A stretch of 64,000 nt of DNA, from the NCBI GenBank assembly GCA_038087015.1, contig JASBNA010000016.1:124001-188000 (forward strand), read 5' to 3'. The notes under the pieces were generated by a model. That model was not told where the DNA came from and made no database searches. It saw nothing but the letters and a program-made list of their open reading frames with translations. A program made the translations under genes and the position numbers. The DNA comes from Cerrena zonata (Eukaryota; Basidiomycota; Agaricomycetes; Polyporales; Cerrenaceae). Of this stretch, positions 10,901 to 22,689 are shown piece after piece (position 1 is the first letter of the stretch; the number at the start of each line of letters is the position of its first letter).

Positions 10901-12850
10901 GATTTGAGAGACGCCATTGTTCCCTTCTCAAATCCCGATGCCAAAGCCTTGGACAAGTTCACTGATGACGATCTGAAACGACATCGTGTTGGTGGGCGTT
11001 TGGTGACCCGAAGAGAGATTGTACGCTCCAAGAAATGTGAGTCACTCCTCAAATCTAATTCGGTTACACCAACGCTAATTTGACATCTCTCTATAGTCGT
11101 ACACCAACTCGCGGACCTATTCTGGAACCTCGAGTGGTGCGATAAACCTTCAGTAACGCCTACACTAGACCTCGCCAAACTCGCCCTAGTAACCTCACAA
11201 GACGAGGAAGAAGACGACCACGAACGGACAGGCACAGACTCCTCCAACGACACTGATGCCACCCTAGTCGAAGACGCCCCTCCACGCATTCACGAACGTC
11301 CTCCAACTCCAATCGCCCAAAGTCCCATCTCAGAAACTGTTCTAGGCAAGCGAAACCGACAGAATTCATCTCGGATGGATATTGATGAGCCTAAAGGTGA
11401 TTCAGAGAAGGTCAAAGAAAAGGAGCCGTACGTCGTGGTGTCGAAACCACCCTCGCCGCCGAGGGAGAGGTCAGCACCGCCAGAAGCCGGTTCGTCAAAG
11501 TTGGCTCCTCTGCCTGATGTACTCGATGTGGAGATGCAAGATCTGTCTGCGAAGCCTCCTCCTCTTCCGCCAAGGAAACCGAGGGAAGTGGATGATTCTG
11601 TGATGATGTTCGGTAAGCCCTCTGTGGTGGCTTTTAAGCGATACGTGAATGACGGTTTATGATAGGTCGTCAGCACGATGTCTCTGAGTGTATGGATAAC
11701 TGTATGTTCCAGATCGAAACTGCCCTTTTGGATTTCCAAGATAAGACTGGGTCTGAAGATGACAAGACGAGTATCGTCAAACGGTACTTATTTCCCTCGA
11801 TAAATAATTTCAGAGGTGCTCATGTCGTGTTAGGCTGTTCTACGGAAAGAAGAGACAACGTCTCACAGACCTGGGGCCAGGGACTGACCGAAGACACCAA
11901 TCTTCTATTCACGAAAAGGAAGACCTCTTCTCCCATCTCCACGTCAACGTCTCGGAGGAAGGTTATGACCTCTACGACGGCCTCAGTCGGTACTTTGACG
12001 ATATCGTCGAATTCGAAGGGGTCAAGAAACGCATGGACGTGTCCCTTATCGACCTACCTCCTATCCTGCAAATTCAACTCCAACGAGCCCAGTTTGACAG
12101 GGAGACACAACAGGCGTACAAGAGTCAGGCATATGTCAAGTTTGGAGAGACGTTGTATCTGGATAGGTTTTTGGACGGGGCAGATCCGGAGAAGAAGGCA
12201 AAAGCAAAGGCCATCCAGGCTGAGCTGAATGCGTGCAGAGATAGGATCCAGAAATTTACTCAGGGAAAAGTGAGTTAGAGTATGAGTTTTATACTACTAA
12301 TCATTACTCAACTCTATATAGTATGCACCGTTCGCACCATCGCTGGCTGGAACAGCATCATTCCTCGGATCGTCCAAACTCCCTGCAAAATCGCCCGAGG
12401 TCGATCTAGCCATCACATCTTCTCTCCAGGCCGAGTCGAAACACATTACCGCCATGCTCGAGCGAGAACGTACACGTGCGACTGCGCTCAAGACGCAACT
12501 GGAAGAGTTGTGGCAGCACGATACGAGCGCTGCGTACGAGCTGACGTCGGTCTTTATTCATAGAGGAAGCAGTCCCTCGTGGGGTCATTACTTTTTCTAT
12601 TCGAGACACCTTCCGGATAATCCGGACTCGTGGTTCAAGTATAATGACTCGGATGTTGGGATTGTGAGTAAGGACGAGGTTCTGAAGGATACGACTGGAG
12701 ACACGGCTAATCCTTACATGGTACGTTCCGATTCCCTCAGAAAAACGAGATACTAAACGCGCTTCATAGCTGGTGTTTATGAGAAAGGACACGAACATTA
12801 TCCAGACTGTCCATAGAATGGACCCTGAAGGACTGGGGATGGAGGAGTGA
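7951..12850 (+). CDS. UBP2: ubiquitin carboxyl-terminal hydrolase, Ubp2/USP25-28 type
   Basis: This is a large USP-family cysteine protease of roughly 1,300 residues that removes ubiquitin from conjugates. Start choices are ATG at 7951 or 8008. The N-terminal half is Ser/Pro-rich, then helical ('AYGKYVQQMLPVI', 'EYLAFAYLAQCRCDPGNT'), then has acidic and repeat-like segments 'YLGFGKDNELRVELDDDVDDDF' style typical of Ubp2. The Cys box is 'RGLNQLGNTCYLNSLLQ' with the catalytic Cys codon at about 10804. A QhDxxE-like segment 'GRQHDVSECMDNCMFQIE' lies near 11667. The His box is 'GSSPSWGHYFFYSRHLPD' with His at about 12586, followed by 'YNDSDV' and 'NPYMLVF'. About a dozen introns can be spliced without frame breaks. 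The catalytic domain is split by a long Pro/Ser/acidic insert (about 11210-11600). In yeast Ubp2 works with Rsp5; the same role here is inferred. Confidence 0.85.
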
Positions 12851-13719
12851 GGGGTGATCTTGGATTGCGAACAGTGTATCTACTATTCCACTGTATCTTA
12901 TATGCACATTTGTATCCTTCTATAATGCAAATACTCTTGGCACACGAATTGATCCGCCTAGATTGCGAGGCTAGGGATTGCCAAGTTGGAGAAGGTTATA
13001 CACATATTGCCTCGTTTAGGACGAGATCTGACGGTGATTGGATCTGATTACGTTTCGCGAGCCCGCGTCGCAGTGATTGGGTGCATGTTGACAAGCGTGG
13101 GCTTACCGCACTCTTCACTCGACCAGGTTACTGAACGCTTTCGAAGAGGAGAGCTGCGGTGGACAAGTTATTCTTGGACTGGGAGATTGCGCCCAAAATA
13201 GGATGGACAGATCAGGTGGAAAGGCATGGAAGCGCGCAGAGAGGGGAGATGCGAATATACGGTCGATAACATGCTTGTGTCGCTGCAACCACGGTGTATG
13301 TAGAGTAGCTCGTCTCTGTTCTCGCTCTCGACTGGTGTAGGATACTGTATTTATTAGCATGGACCGGGTCTGGTCGACCTACCTGGACTCGAGCAGCAGC
13401 CACAACCACGGGCATGCAGGGGGCGGTTATCCAGAGGTGCGTGTGAAAGAGCCTGGTGGTGCTTGACGACTTTCACTGACTGGACGCCCACTCTCCCTCT
13501 CTCCCTCTGTCCTGCCTGCCTTTGCCCTGCCTCCCCGTGCCATTCTCTGCTCCCGGGGCCTAGATGGACGTCTCGCCTTCGTGCGTATCGCTATCTCCGT
13601 TTATTTCGTACTTGTATCCGAGCTAACCCGCCGTTCGCGCCCACAGTCACTCTCGCGCATCCTCTCTGACATCTCACGGCGCTCCCTCCTTTCAGTCTGC
13701 TACTCCCTCCACACGCTAC
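12851..13719. other. intergenic region and promoter of the tetraspanin gene
   Basis: No convincing coding sequence. The right half is strongly pyrimidine-rich on the plus strand, as in many fungal core promoters. Confidence 0.45.
13488..13560 (+). promoter_or_regulatory. CT-rich promoter tract
   Basis: A long C/T-dominated run (ctctccctctctccctctgt and following) lies 160-230 bases upstream of the tetraspanin ATG. Pyrimidine tracts of this kind precede transcription starts of strongly expressed filamentous-fungal genes. No TATA box was seen close by. Confidence 0.4.
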
Positions 13720-14983
13720 ATGCTCGCAGACATGAGCTCCCCTCTCAGTCCTCCCAACGTTCCTTTCGCCTCTCGCTCCGACTCGTACCGCTCCTTATCT
13801 CCCAAGACCGACTCGCCCTTCCTCTCCAGCGCAGACAAGCACCTCTCCACCTCGCTCTCGATCAACTACCTCCCCAACAAGTTCTCTGAAAACATCGTCA
13901 CCAACCGACGAAAGGGTGCCAAAGGATGGGAAGGCGTCATCCCCAAGCAAGGTGGTGGTCGAGAGGCCTTCAGAAGCAACGAGTCCCGTATGCCTGGTGC
14001 AGGCGACGAGGACTATGACGGTGTTGCCAGTGGATGGTTTGGCAAGGAAGGCGGCAGGACTCGTCCTCGACTCCGTTGGAACAGGTTCAAGTGGACTCTA
14101 TTCGTCTCCAACCTCATCCTCTCCATCTACTCCATCGCAGGTCTCATCGCCTGCCTCCTCATCTGGTTTAATGTCTGGACTCACGCCGACATCGTCCGTG
14201 TCGGAAACAAACCTGAACTCATCATCTCCACCATCGCAGCCAGCCTGGGTATCCTCACCTCTCTCATCGGTTGGTCCGGTATCATCCTCAACAATCGCTC
14301 TTTCCTCGCCGTCTACTGTCTCCTCCTCTGGGTCTGTTTTGCTTTCCTCGTCACACCAGGCTACATCACCTACAAGAAGCGCACATTCAATCTCGAAGGA
14401 AAAATCAACGCCCAGTGGTCTCGCGATCTCGGCGCCGAAGGTCGACTTCGTGTTCAGAACCAGCTTACATGCTGTGGTTACTTTAACCCCTTCGTTGAAG
14501 CCACTGCTTCGCAAACCTGTTATGCACGAAGTGTGCTTGCCGGGTGCAAGGGCCCGTACATTCGTTTCGAGAGGGACGTCCTAGCCACTTGGTACACCAC
14601 CATCTTCAGTGTCGTCCCCGTCCACCTGCTGGTGATGGTTGCGGGTTTGCTGTGCTCGAATCATGTCACGTACAGGTTCGGAAAGGGCATGATGCCCAAG
14701 GCCTACCGACTCAACCTTAACTCCATGGCTGTCATCATGGACAACTATGCCAAGTACGACCGTTGATTATATGCTATTCTATTGCCCGACTAACACCCGT
14801 CACAGTCAACTAGCCGAGCAATACGGCAATGATGTCGCATCGGACGTTATGGCCCGCTCACGATCCAACCTGCAACTCGACGCTATGCCCACGATGCCTT
14901 ACCGTGAAGCGAGTAGCACTTCCTCGACATACGGAGGAAGCAAATACGATACGATATCCGCTAAGGCGCCCGAAGGGCACTGA
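13720..14983 (+). CDS. tetraspanin-like membrane protein
   Basis: Two exons joined by a 52-base intron at 14754-14805 give about 400 residues. The first ATG is 13720 (MLADMSS); 13732 (MSSPL) is also possible. A Ser/Pro-rich cytosolic N-terminus (about 125 residues) is followed by four hydrophobic segments: 'WTLFVSNLILSIYSIAGLI', 'LIISTIAASLGILTSLIGW', 'SFLAVYCLLLWVCFAFLV' and, after a Cys-rich loop, 'TIFSVVPVHLLVMVAGLL'. The loop has 'LTCCGYFNPF', the CCG motif that defines tetraspanins, plus more Cys residues ('TCYAR', 'AGCKGPY'). The tail after the intron ('QLAEQYGNDVASDVMARS') is cytosolic. Such proteins organise membrane complexes; fungal ones act in hyphal and infection-structure development, but the specific role here is unknown. 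Without splicing the ORF would stop nine bases into the intron. Confidence 0.85.
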
Positions 14984-15391
14984 TGTGAGTTTCGCCACCG
15001 CCCCTTGTTCTCTTCCGCTTGACTGATGTACAATGCTTTCCCCTTTGGGAATCCTTCGTAACCACAGTCTTTTACAAATCGTTTGCATGTTTTCCCAACG
15101 GACTTCGAGCACTCCATCCACTAATGCATGTCGTTACATCTTTTCCTCGTATCCATATCTATACCCTTCTGCATCATCTCTTCCTCGCCCTCGATGACAG
15201 TTTTTAACGTGCATCCCTCTCTGTATACTGGTAGTTGGGAGTGATGCAGTGGGACTTCTTGGTATTCTTTGTAATCAATGGGACAATACGCCTTGCTAAT
15301 CCATTTCTCATATTCAATAGTCTGCTCCTTAGATTGGCTGTTATTCGCAAGAGATGAAGATGAACTATGCTATTGTTTCTGGTCAAGTAAT
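14984..15391. other. convergent 3' flanks
   Basis: This is the space between the convergent tetraspanin and WD40 genes, holding their 3' ends. I see no other feature. Confidence 0.45.
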
Positions 15392-16527
15392 CTACGCACC
15401 CTGTTCATCTCTGGGCATAGTCAAATTTGCCATTTCCCAGATACGTATGGAACCGCCCTCGCATATGGAGACAAGATTCTTGTTATCGGCTGTGACTGAT
15501 ATCACTCTGTCTCCGTGTCCTTCCCAATCGGCCACTAGCAAACCTGTTTCGGTGTTCCGGATACGTATGTTTCCCGACCCGTACCCAACGATGACGAACT
15601 TGCCATCGGGTGAATAACATGCTGACGTGACATAGGGGTCTCCGTTTCGAGCCCAACCATGTTTCCGGGTTCCCAATAATGAATCGTTTATGCATACGAT
15701 GGAGTCGCCCGACCCTGTCAAGACTTCTTTACCATCCGGTGAAAACTCCGCTACCCGTACAGGCTTTTTATGTTCGCAAATTGTCACAAGCTCGTCCCCA
15801 CTCCTGGCGTCCCAGATTATGCTAGTATGATCCTCCGAGCCTGTAATGATACGCTGGCTATCAGGTGAGAAGGCTACAGCCGAAGTCCAGTTTTTGTGTC
15901 CAGTAAGGGTGGCGACCAGAGTCCCAGTCATGACGTCCCACACTTTGCCACACTCTTCGGATACACTTACGAGCAAGGACGAGTGGCTGGCAGGATGGGA
16001 CCAGGGGAAGATAGTGATTTCCTCAGTGAATAGGTGTCCGAGTCTGTGTTCCACAACTTGGGGGTATCCTTCATTGAGCCGGTGGCCAAAGTATTGCCAT
16101 CAGGTGCGTACGCGATGCACCAGACCAGTGGATCTTGGTTGTTGGTGTTGTGCGTTATATTAGTAGGGTGCACTTCATCAGTGTTGTGCGTCGTTTCGGT
16201 GTCATCTGCTGTTTCGGTGTCGTCTGCCGTTTCGGTGTCTGGGACTGTAATTTCTTGAGCTGTAATGTCTCGAGCTTCCTGAGTTTCCACATCCCACACA
16301 AGAACCTTTCCACTTGATGTTCCTATTGCAAGTTCACGAGAATCCGGCGAGAACGCCAGACATTGTATGTCCTCCCATTCATGGCCCCCCAAGCTGGCAA
16401 CAAGTATCCTAGCGTCGATATCTCAGACGCGGATAACACCATATGTGTCGAGGCCGGCCACTCGTGTGTTGTCCGGAGAAACAACGGCTCGGTCGACAGG
16501 AACAAATTCGTTAGGATCAACGTCCAT
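15392..16527 (-). pseudogene. WD40-repeat protein with nonsense codon and frameshift
   Basis: Reading from an ATG at 16527 ('MDVDPNEFVPVDR'), the minus strand encodes WD40 repeats: 'DTYGVIRV-stop-DID', 'CLAFSPDSRELAIG', 'GKVLVWDVE', 'CIAYAPDGNTLATGS', 'CGKVWDVMTG', 'AVAFSPDSQRIITGSEDHTSIIWD', 'ACYSPDGKFVIVGY' and 'GGSIRIWEM'. Two lesions are visible. A TGA at 16423-16425 replaces the Trp codon of a WD dipeptide, and a one-base frame change near 16035-16045 lies between 'KLWNTDSD' and 'LFTEEIT'. No GT-AG pair explains the second. A low-complexity insert of 'TETADD' repeats sits between blades. There are enough repeats for about five or six blades. It is either a pseudogene or an assembly artefact; the function is unknown. 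Confidence 0.75.
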
Positions 16528-17261
16528 TTTGGGGTTGTTGGGGTGTAGAGTTGTTGGAGCAGAAGTAGCAGGCTCTTTGTATAGGACGACTAGAGGAAGG
16601 GGTGGATGTCAATGTTCGTGGTTGGGAGAAAACAGACACGGTGAGCTGTCTGTCCCTACTTATACGCTTTCAAGAGTGACAATGCCAAGACGTTCAATAG
16701 GGAGTGTCAAAGACGTTCATTGACAGAAATTGGAATATGTATCTTTGACCGTTGTAAGTATTGACCGTTCCATTGACATTCACCTGCTGCATTTATTGGC
16801 CAATTACCAGTACTTAGTATTGGCTATGTCCCATTATTTGGTTTTGACTAGATATTCGTATAGGTTAGCGTGACGTCGTTTCGTTGCGTTTGAAATATTG
16901 GTTCTTGAGGCTTGAGCTTGAGGCTTTGAAGGCCTCACCGGTGCCTCACCAGTGCCAACGGTCTCAACTTGGAGAATTTATTTCGGCAATTAGCATGACT
17001 GGGCCGGGTTCGGGTCCGGTATTGGCCGTACTCCGTGTAGTACTGTAGACCTCTGTAGACCCTCTTCAATTTCGTTTTAACCTTCCTTTTGATCAGACTC
17101 GTCTTAGGTCGAGCACTATTACTTGACCGGTCAGTGACACACCATTACTTAGTACATCCAGGGTAACGGCTTCATTTTAAAAATGCGTCTTGGACTCATT
17201 CCCGACTCTCTTTCCCCTTCAGCGTCGAAACTCAATATTCAGATAGCAGTCTTGTACTACG
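16528..17261. other. intergenic spacer between diverging genes
   Basis: The bases hold short repeated phrases such as 'cttgaggcttgagcttgaggctttgaaggcctcaccggtgcctcaccagtgcc' near 16905-16955. No gene is supported. Promoters of the WD40 locus and the F-box gene should lie here. Confidence 0.4.
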
Positions 17262-19865
17262 ATGGCGCCGGGAAGCAAACGAAAGAAAGTCTCAGAGACT
17301 ACGGAAGAAAGTAAGCCTTTAAAACGGTTCGCACGAACTCGTAAAGGTAAACTGGAAGAGCTTCCCAATATGCCGTTAGATATCATCTACGAGGTACGTT
17401 TCGACATTCTCAACATCTTCAACTAAACTAAAATGTGCCACGTCTCTGCAGATATTCTTCTATCTACTACCTCTCGACATACTCAACCTTTCTCGAACGA
17501 ATAAAGCATTCCACGCTTTACTTATGGATCGTAGTGCCGCCCCATTCTGGATAGCTGCTCGTCAGAACGTACCTGGTCTCCCGGAGCCATTCCCTGGCAT
17601 GAGTGAACCCGCTTTTGCGAACTTGTGCTTTTATCCTTGCTGTCATGTACGTATTCCATTTTTGAGTTTCTCATTGTATACTCCTTGCTCACGATATTTC
17701 ATGTAGATATGTCTAAAGCCCCAAACTCAGGAAGTCATCTGGGAGTACAGAGCTCGTCTCTGCCATGCTTGCAAGAAGACTAGGTGTGTGGATACTGGTG
17801 CCGTACTCCTCAGTTCTGTCCAAACTCACACTACATACAGTACCGAATCCTATCTAACCTTAAGACATTCGGACTTTTACCTCAAAGAGATGGATAGGCT
17901 TCTTCCCTATATTGATGCTTCTGTGGTCGGGAAGACGGGCGAGTGATATCATGTCTCTTCGTATCTGTTTGTTCCTGACTTCGAGCTCTTAGAGAGTGAG
18001 CCAGAAGATTGGCGTCGAGGTATTCCGAGAATGTTCGTTTCTGACAAGGAAGAAATCGAAACTGCATGGAATGCGCTCCAGGACGACACGGAAGAAGCCC
18101 GAAAGGATTTTTTGAATACACAGGACAAAAGGTATAAGGAAATGAGAAAGGTATGTAAACTTAAGCACTCTCGTTGAGCTCGAGCAATAATTTCTCTTGT
18201 GAGCAGCATGCAGATCTCTGCAAAATGTGGGATCACAATAAGAAACTCAATAGGACCAACGAATTGTATCGCATCAAGCTTAAGCGTTACGATGCGTAAG
18301 TTAGTTTTTTTGCACATATGGAGAATGCTATTCACCATTGATATCAGCATTATCGCCAAACTGCAAGAACTAGGATACGAGGAAGATATTGCATTTTCAA
18401 AAAGGCATCTCCGTGACAAGGAAGCACTTGAGAATCATCCATTCGTACGTCAGTCCAAACCGCTTACGAATCGAAGTACGCCCTTCCCTCTGCGTCCATA
18501 GTAAATGGCTAATCCTTACTATTTAAGCTTGGGAAAGCCACTGTGCCGATATCTTTGAATTCATTGAACACAACATTACTCCACGCAGGCTCTACCACGA
18601 ATATCGCCAGAACATCTGTACACGTATTGAGATACTGAGAAGACTGGTGCTGAAACGCATGTCGCCCACACTCCGCCCCTTCTTTCCTCGTATGCGAGAA
18701 CTCGTCTCCTTTCCCGAAGTCCAAACGATGATGGATCCCTTCAAATCAGTTAAGTTCGACTCCCAGAGCAGAGATCATTTGGTGTCTATCAGGGATGATC
18801 TGGTTGCAAGCTGGGAAGCAGACTGTATAAGACAGTTGAAAGAGTCTATTCGCTCCGCAGCTCCTAATCTCCCAGAAGATGATACTATTTTGAAACTCGC
18901 CATCGCAAACCTCGTCGTATGCACAGATGGATTCTGTCACACGGTCTTCGTGGATCCATGGCCAAGCGGTGTAACTCACGATTGCACTTTCTTTGGATAT
19001 CGGCTGCATAATGTTAGTGGTGACCGCAAATGGGACGATGCTCCTCATAGCCAAGACCAGGATCAATGGTACGATTACATCATGAACCATATCTTAGGCT
19101 ACAAGTGGTCGAAGGCCTTCATCCGCCCCCTGGCGCATGGAATAGAGAAGATCGTAGAGATTTCTGGGAAGGATCCACTTCAAGTCACCGCTGCGGAAAT
19201 GGATCAACTTGATTTACGATTCTTCTGTGCCCGCAAGGTACATAGAACGGGAATTATTGAAATTCTGGAATGGCGGCAAGCGGTACGTTGTATGACAATA
19301 GCTATTTTCAGCTCATCTATATCATATTACAGGCAGTGCAGGAAGCCCAAAGTCAGGATTTCAATATCCGTAGGCCCGGAAAGAACGATGATGAGAATCG
19401 TCATGATTGGAAAATAATCCCTACGGAAGTTAGGGAAAAGATCGCTCATCTTGAACTAGCTTTAAAGGAATTCAATGGAAACTACAAAGCCAAACAAGAC
19501 ATCTGGCATTGCGCGTATTGCACCATCAAACGTGGGACGCAAGCAAACATGATTGCGCACATCAAAGCGAGGTAATCCTACACTTTCCCCTCATCGTCTA
19601 CTCACTCATCTTGATTGACCTGAATATTAGTCACGGCATTGATACACCCAAGGAAACAGACGTATTTACAGACCCGGAACAGGTTTTGCAGACCAATTCT
19701 TCCATGTATATCGTTTGTGATACCAGGAAGGAATTCGCCGGTGAGTTAGATCGAGAGGTCGAGAAAGCTATTAAGGAAGATCGAGTAGCTTTGGAATCGG
19801 AGATCTGTGGTACTGCAATAGACTGGTTCTTTTCCTTCCCAATTGAACATCTAAAACTGAACTAG
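17262..19865 (+). CDS. F-box protein with C-terminal C2H2 finger, one in-frame TGA
   Basis: An N-terminal basic stretch is followed by an F-box: 'LPNMPLDIIYEIFFYLLPLDILNLSRTNKAF' split by one intron, then 'FWIAARQNVPGLPEPF' as in agaricomycete F-box families. F-box proteins link substrates to SCF ubiquitin ligases through Skp1. A Cys-rich piece ('CCHICLKP...CHACKK') and a long helical region follow, ending with a C2H2 finger 'WHCAYCTIKRGTQANMIAHI' plus 'KASHG', where the second His comes after an intron near 19573-19628. Seven or more introns splice cleanly. One TGA at 17944-17946 interrupts an otherwise continuous frame ('VVGKTGE' stop 'YHVSSYLFVPDFE'). I found no intron that removes it and keeps the frame. 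The gene may be inactive, or the base may be wrong. The true product is expected to be about 700 residues. Confidence 0.75.
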
Positions 19866-21340
19866 TGATACGGCTTCCTAATTGTACTAAATCGGTATTC
19901 ATATATAGAATAATGTCAACTCAGCAATACATACAAATTGGGAAGCAGAAACAGTCATAACACGCTATTTTATAATTTCCCCTCGACTCCAAGCATACAT
20001 CATCCGCTTCGGTCAGCACTGCTATGTTCTAAATTAGGAAATTCTTCGAAGTAGTTCCATATCGGTTCGGTTTGTCCACTTTATACTTTACTGGCGGACA
20101 TTATTTTGGGGTCGCCGTATATAGTGTACACGATATACCATCTCCTAGTCCTAACGTGGTTTACTGCTTATTTACTATAATTGTAGTGAGTAAGGATTCA
20201 AATGTAGTTGATTGCGCAGTTCGATCGTTCGGCATCTTCCGTTGGTATCATGATCAACTCGAACTTGAAGCTTGAAGCTTGAACAGTCACTTATTTGTGC
20301 TCCGGGGCGAGGTTCTCAACTCCTCGCATGCACTTGACAGCTCATATAGCCGAATAGTAGTGGTAAGTAGCCAAGGAAAGGCAGCAAGAGATGTCAAAAT
20401 ACTTAGAATGTAACACTCAGGCTAAGTTTAGCCAACTTCCTAATGCTCCTAAACAAACATAATCTCGGCAACCTCAAGCTCAAACTTTGTATAATGTTCA
20501 CTAGTCAGTCGTCTTATTCTTCTATCCTCCGTATCCATAAATGTTCTTTCCTTGCATCATCATCTCTGTGATATATAGTAGGAAACTGTGATCTCTCGGT
20601 ATATCATCATCGGATACTCTTCGAGATGACGTTTTTGATACCAGGCTCGTCGGATTATCTGAATACTCCTCTATATACTGGCGCACCTGAATTCTGCTAT
20701 CACAGCCATGGAAAGAAGAATTCTGTGCGCTAGATATCGGAGTTTTTCATTGTGACCGGAGAGACCGTTGTCAGTTTGATCATGACACCGGCGAATTTGG
20801 ACCTTCTTTCAATATCCATCGCACAGAGAATTTGTAGGTGTTGACTCTCAATGATCACTGACTACACTCAGAGGAACATTCTCGAAGCTCTCGTTATATA
20901 CCAGGTGATCATTTTCAAGCGAAGAAGACCCGAGCTTATCGCAAGGGAATGCTTCTACACGTCTCGCAAGGCATGAGAAACAGTCGATCATCCTCGAACG
21001 CTTAGCAGGTGACTATCTATGATGCTTCATATCTCCGAACAATCTATGCGCTCGTTTGTAGAGTCTATCACGGTGTTGACCGTATGAGGTATCGTCGAGC
21101 ACCTTCCTATCATGTCTCGGTCGTGTCCACTCAACTCAGTCCCCGACATTTTGTGATTCAAATGCCAAGCTCGCCAAGAGAATGACCACATTCCGAAGGT
21201 TTACCTGTTCTTCGAGGAATATCTCTATTGGTCTTTAGCAGTGTTTGGCCACCGACTTTTATCCCTCATGACTGAAGGGCCTGCGCCGATTTCGCGGTTG
21301 TCCTGAGTCGGCCTGTAGGCTGATACCGTCTTCATTCTCC
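19866..21340. other. long intergenic region, no gene seen
   Basis: About 1.5 kb with no ORF that looks coding on either strand. A small direct repeat 'cttgaagcttgaagcttgaa' is at about 20263-20283. The right end leads into the promoter of the AA9 gene. I saw no terminal repeats or transposase remains. Confidence 0.4.
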
Positions 21341-21347
21341 TATAAAA
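21341..21347 (+). promoter_or_regulatory. TATA box of the AA9 gene
   Basis: TATAAAA lies 70-76 bases upstream of the AA9 ATG at 21417, a usual spacing for fungal secreted-enzyme genes. Confidence 0.6.
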
Positions 21348-21416
21348 CCGAGGATTGCAATTTGTGAGTGGCTAGTACCACGGCCTACCCTCCCTCCACC
21401 GCTTATTCCTCGCGTC

Positions 21417-22689
21417 ATGAAGCTCACTGCAGCTGCTCTCACTGTTATTCTCGCTCAAGCCACTTCCATTGTGGCACATGGTGGTGTTACCAGTTGGACT
21501 GCTGAGAGCACAACCTATCAGGGGTGGCAACCATACCTTTCAGGTATGCCCAATCAATTTCGCCAATATTAAGATATTAAATGTAACTTCTCTAGCTACT
21601 GGCCAGGATACCGTTGGTCGCCCATACCCTAGCTATGATCCGATTTTGGATGCAGTAGATCCAACCATACATTGTAACAACAACGGTGCCAATGGACCTA
21701 TTCCTGAGTCAATCACCATCGCTGCTGGACAACCGATTACTGCTCATTGGTATGGGAAATTTGAGAAATATATTGTAACCATTACTCAAATACATATAGG
21801 TCGCAATGGACTCATGCTCAGGGTCCGGTGACCGTTTACATGGCGTCGTGCGGCTCAGCTGCAAAGTGCGATGGTGTAAAGAGCAGGTGCATTAGCTTTG
21901 TCAGATATTATGTCACAGACGACCTGAGACATGCATCTAGCGGCTTACAGTGGTTCAAGATCGATGAGGCTGGTCTTCTCAGCGGAACCGTCTACAACGG
22001 AACATGGGGAAATGGAAAGGTCATGGATACTCTCCAGTGGACCGCTACTATCCCGGCCTCGCTCAAGTCTGGCGCATATCTTATCGCTTCGAACTCCTTG
22101 CTCTTCATCAAGCCAATACGCCCCAATTCTACCCCGAGTGCGCAAATCTCATTGTCACAGGTGGCGGCTCTGCTTTCCCATCTTCCGCATTCCTCGCCCC
22201 TATCCCCGGTGCCTGGGGCGTTAACGACCCAGGTGTCAACATCGACATCTACAGTGATGCTGCTAAATCCATGACGTCTTATCCTGTTCCTGGACCCGCT
22301 GTCTGGTGTATGTTTATGTACCTTAATCTAGCGTGTTTTTATTCACAATTTTTTGTTTAGCTGGTGATAACTCTGCCCCTGCCCCTCCCCTTCCTCCAAC
22401 GAGCGCTCCTTCCACTGTTGCACCACCTGTCACTACCGCTGCACCTCCTTCTTCTACTGGTACCTCTGGCACTGTTGCTAAATTCGGGCAGGTAAGCTAC
22501 TAATATATTTCTTGTTATAATCATTGTTCTCAAAAAGTCTAGTGTGGCGGCGTCAACTACTCCGGACCAACTGCTTGTGTTGCTGGTACGACATGTAGTC
22601 ACATTAATGACGTGAGTGTTTTATCTTCGATTGATTCATTCGTACCTTACAGTCGACTTTGACTCTAGTACTACTTCCAATGCGTATAA
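21417..22689 (+). CDS. AA9 lytic polysaccharide monooxygenase with CBM1, frameshifted
   Basis: A copper enzyme that cleaves cellulose oxidatively outside the cell. A 20-residue signal peptide ends in 'VA', so the mature protein starts at His21 ('HGGVTSW'), the first ligand of the histidine brace. The second His is in 'QWTHAQGPVTVYMASC', and the brace Tyr is in 'QFYPECANLIVTGGG'. After the core come a Pro/Thr/Ser linker (22370-22480) and a CBM1 cellulose-binding module ('CGGVNYSGPTACV', 'TTCS', 'YYFQC'). Introns at 21544-21595, 21750-21799, about 21884-21937, 22309-22361 and two in the CBM1 region splice in frame. Between 'KSGAYLI' and 'RFELLALHQANTPQ' (22080-22086) the frame shifts; one base appears to be missing and no intron explains it. 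The gene is either recently inactivated or misassembled at one base. Confidence 0.88.

Noticed and set aside
14098..14514. Acidic minus-strand ORF opposite the tetraspanin
   Set aside because: Its Asp/Glu/Gly richness is only the reverse complement of Ser/Thr/hydrophobic codons of the real gene.
16135..16317. Plus-strand ORFs rich in Val/Ser
   Set aside because: They read the reverse complement of the 'TETADD' repeats in the WD40 gene.
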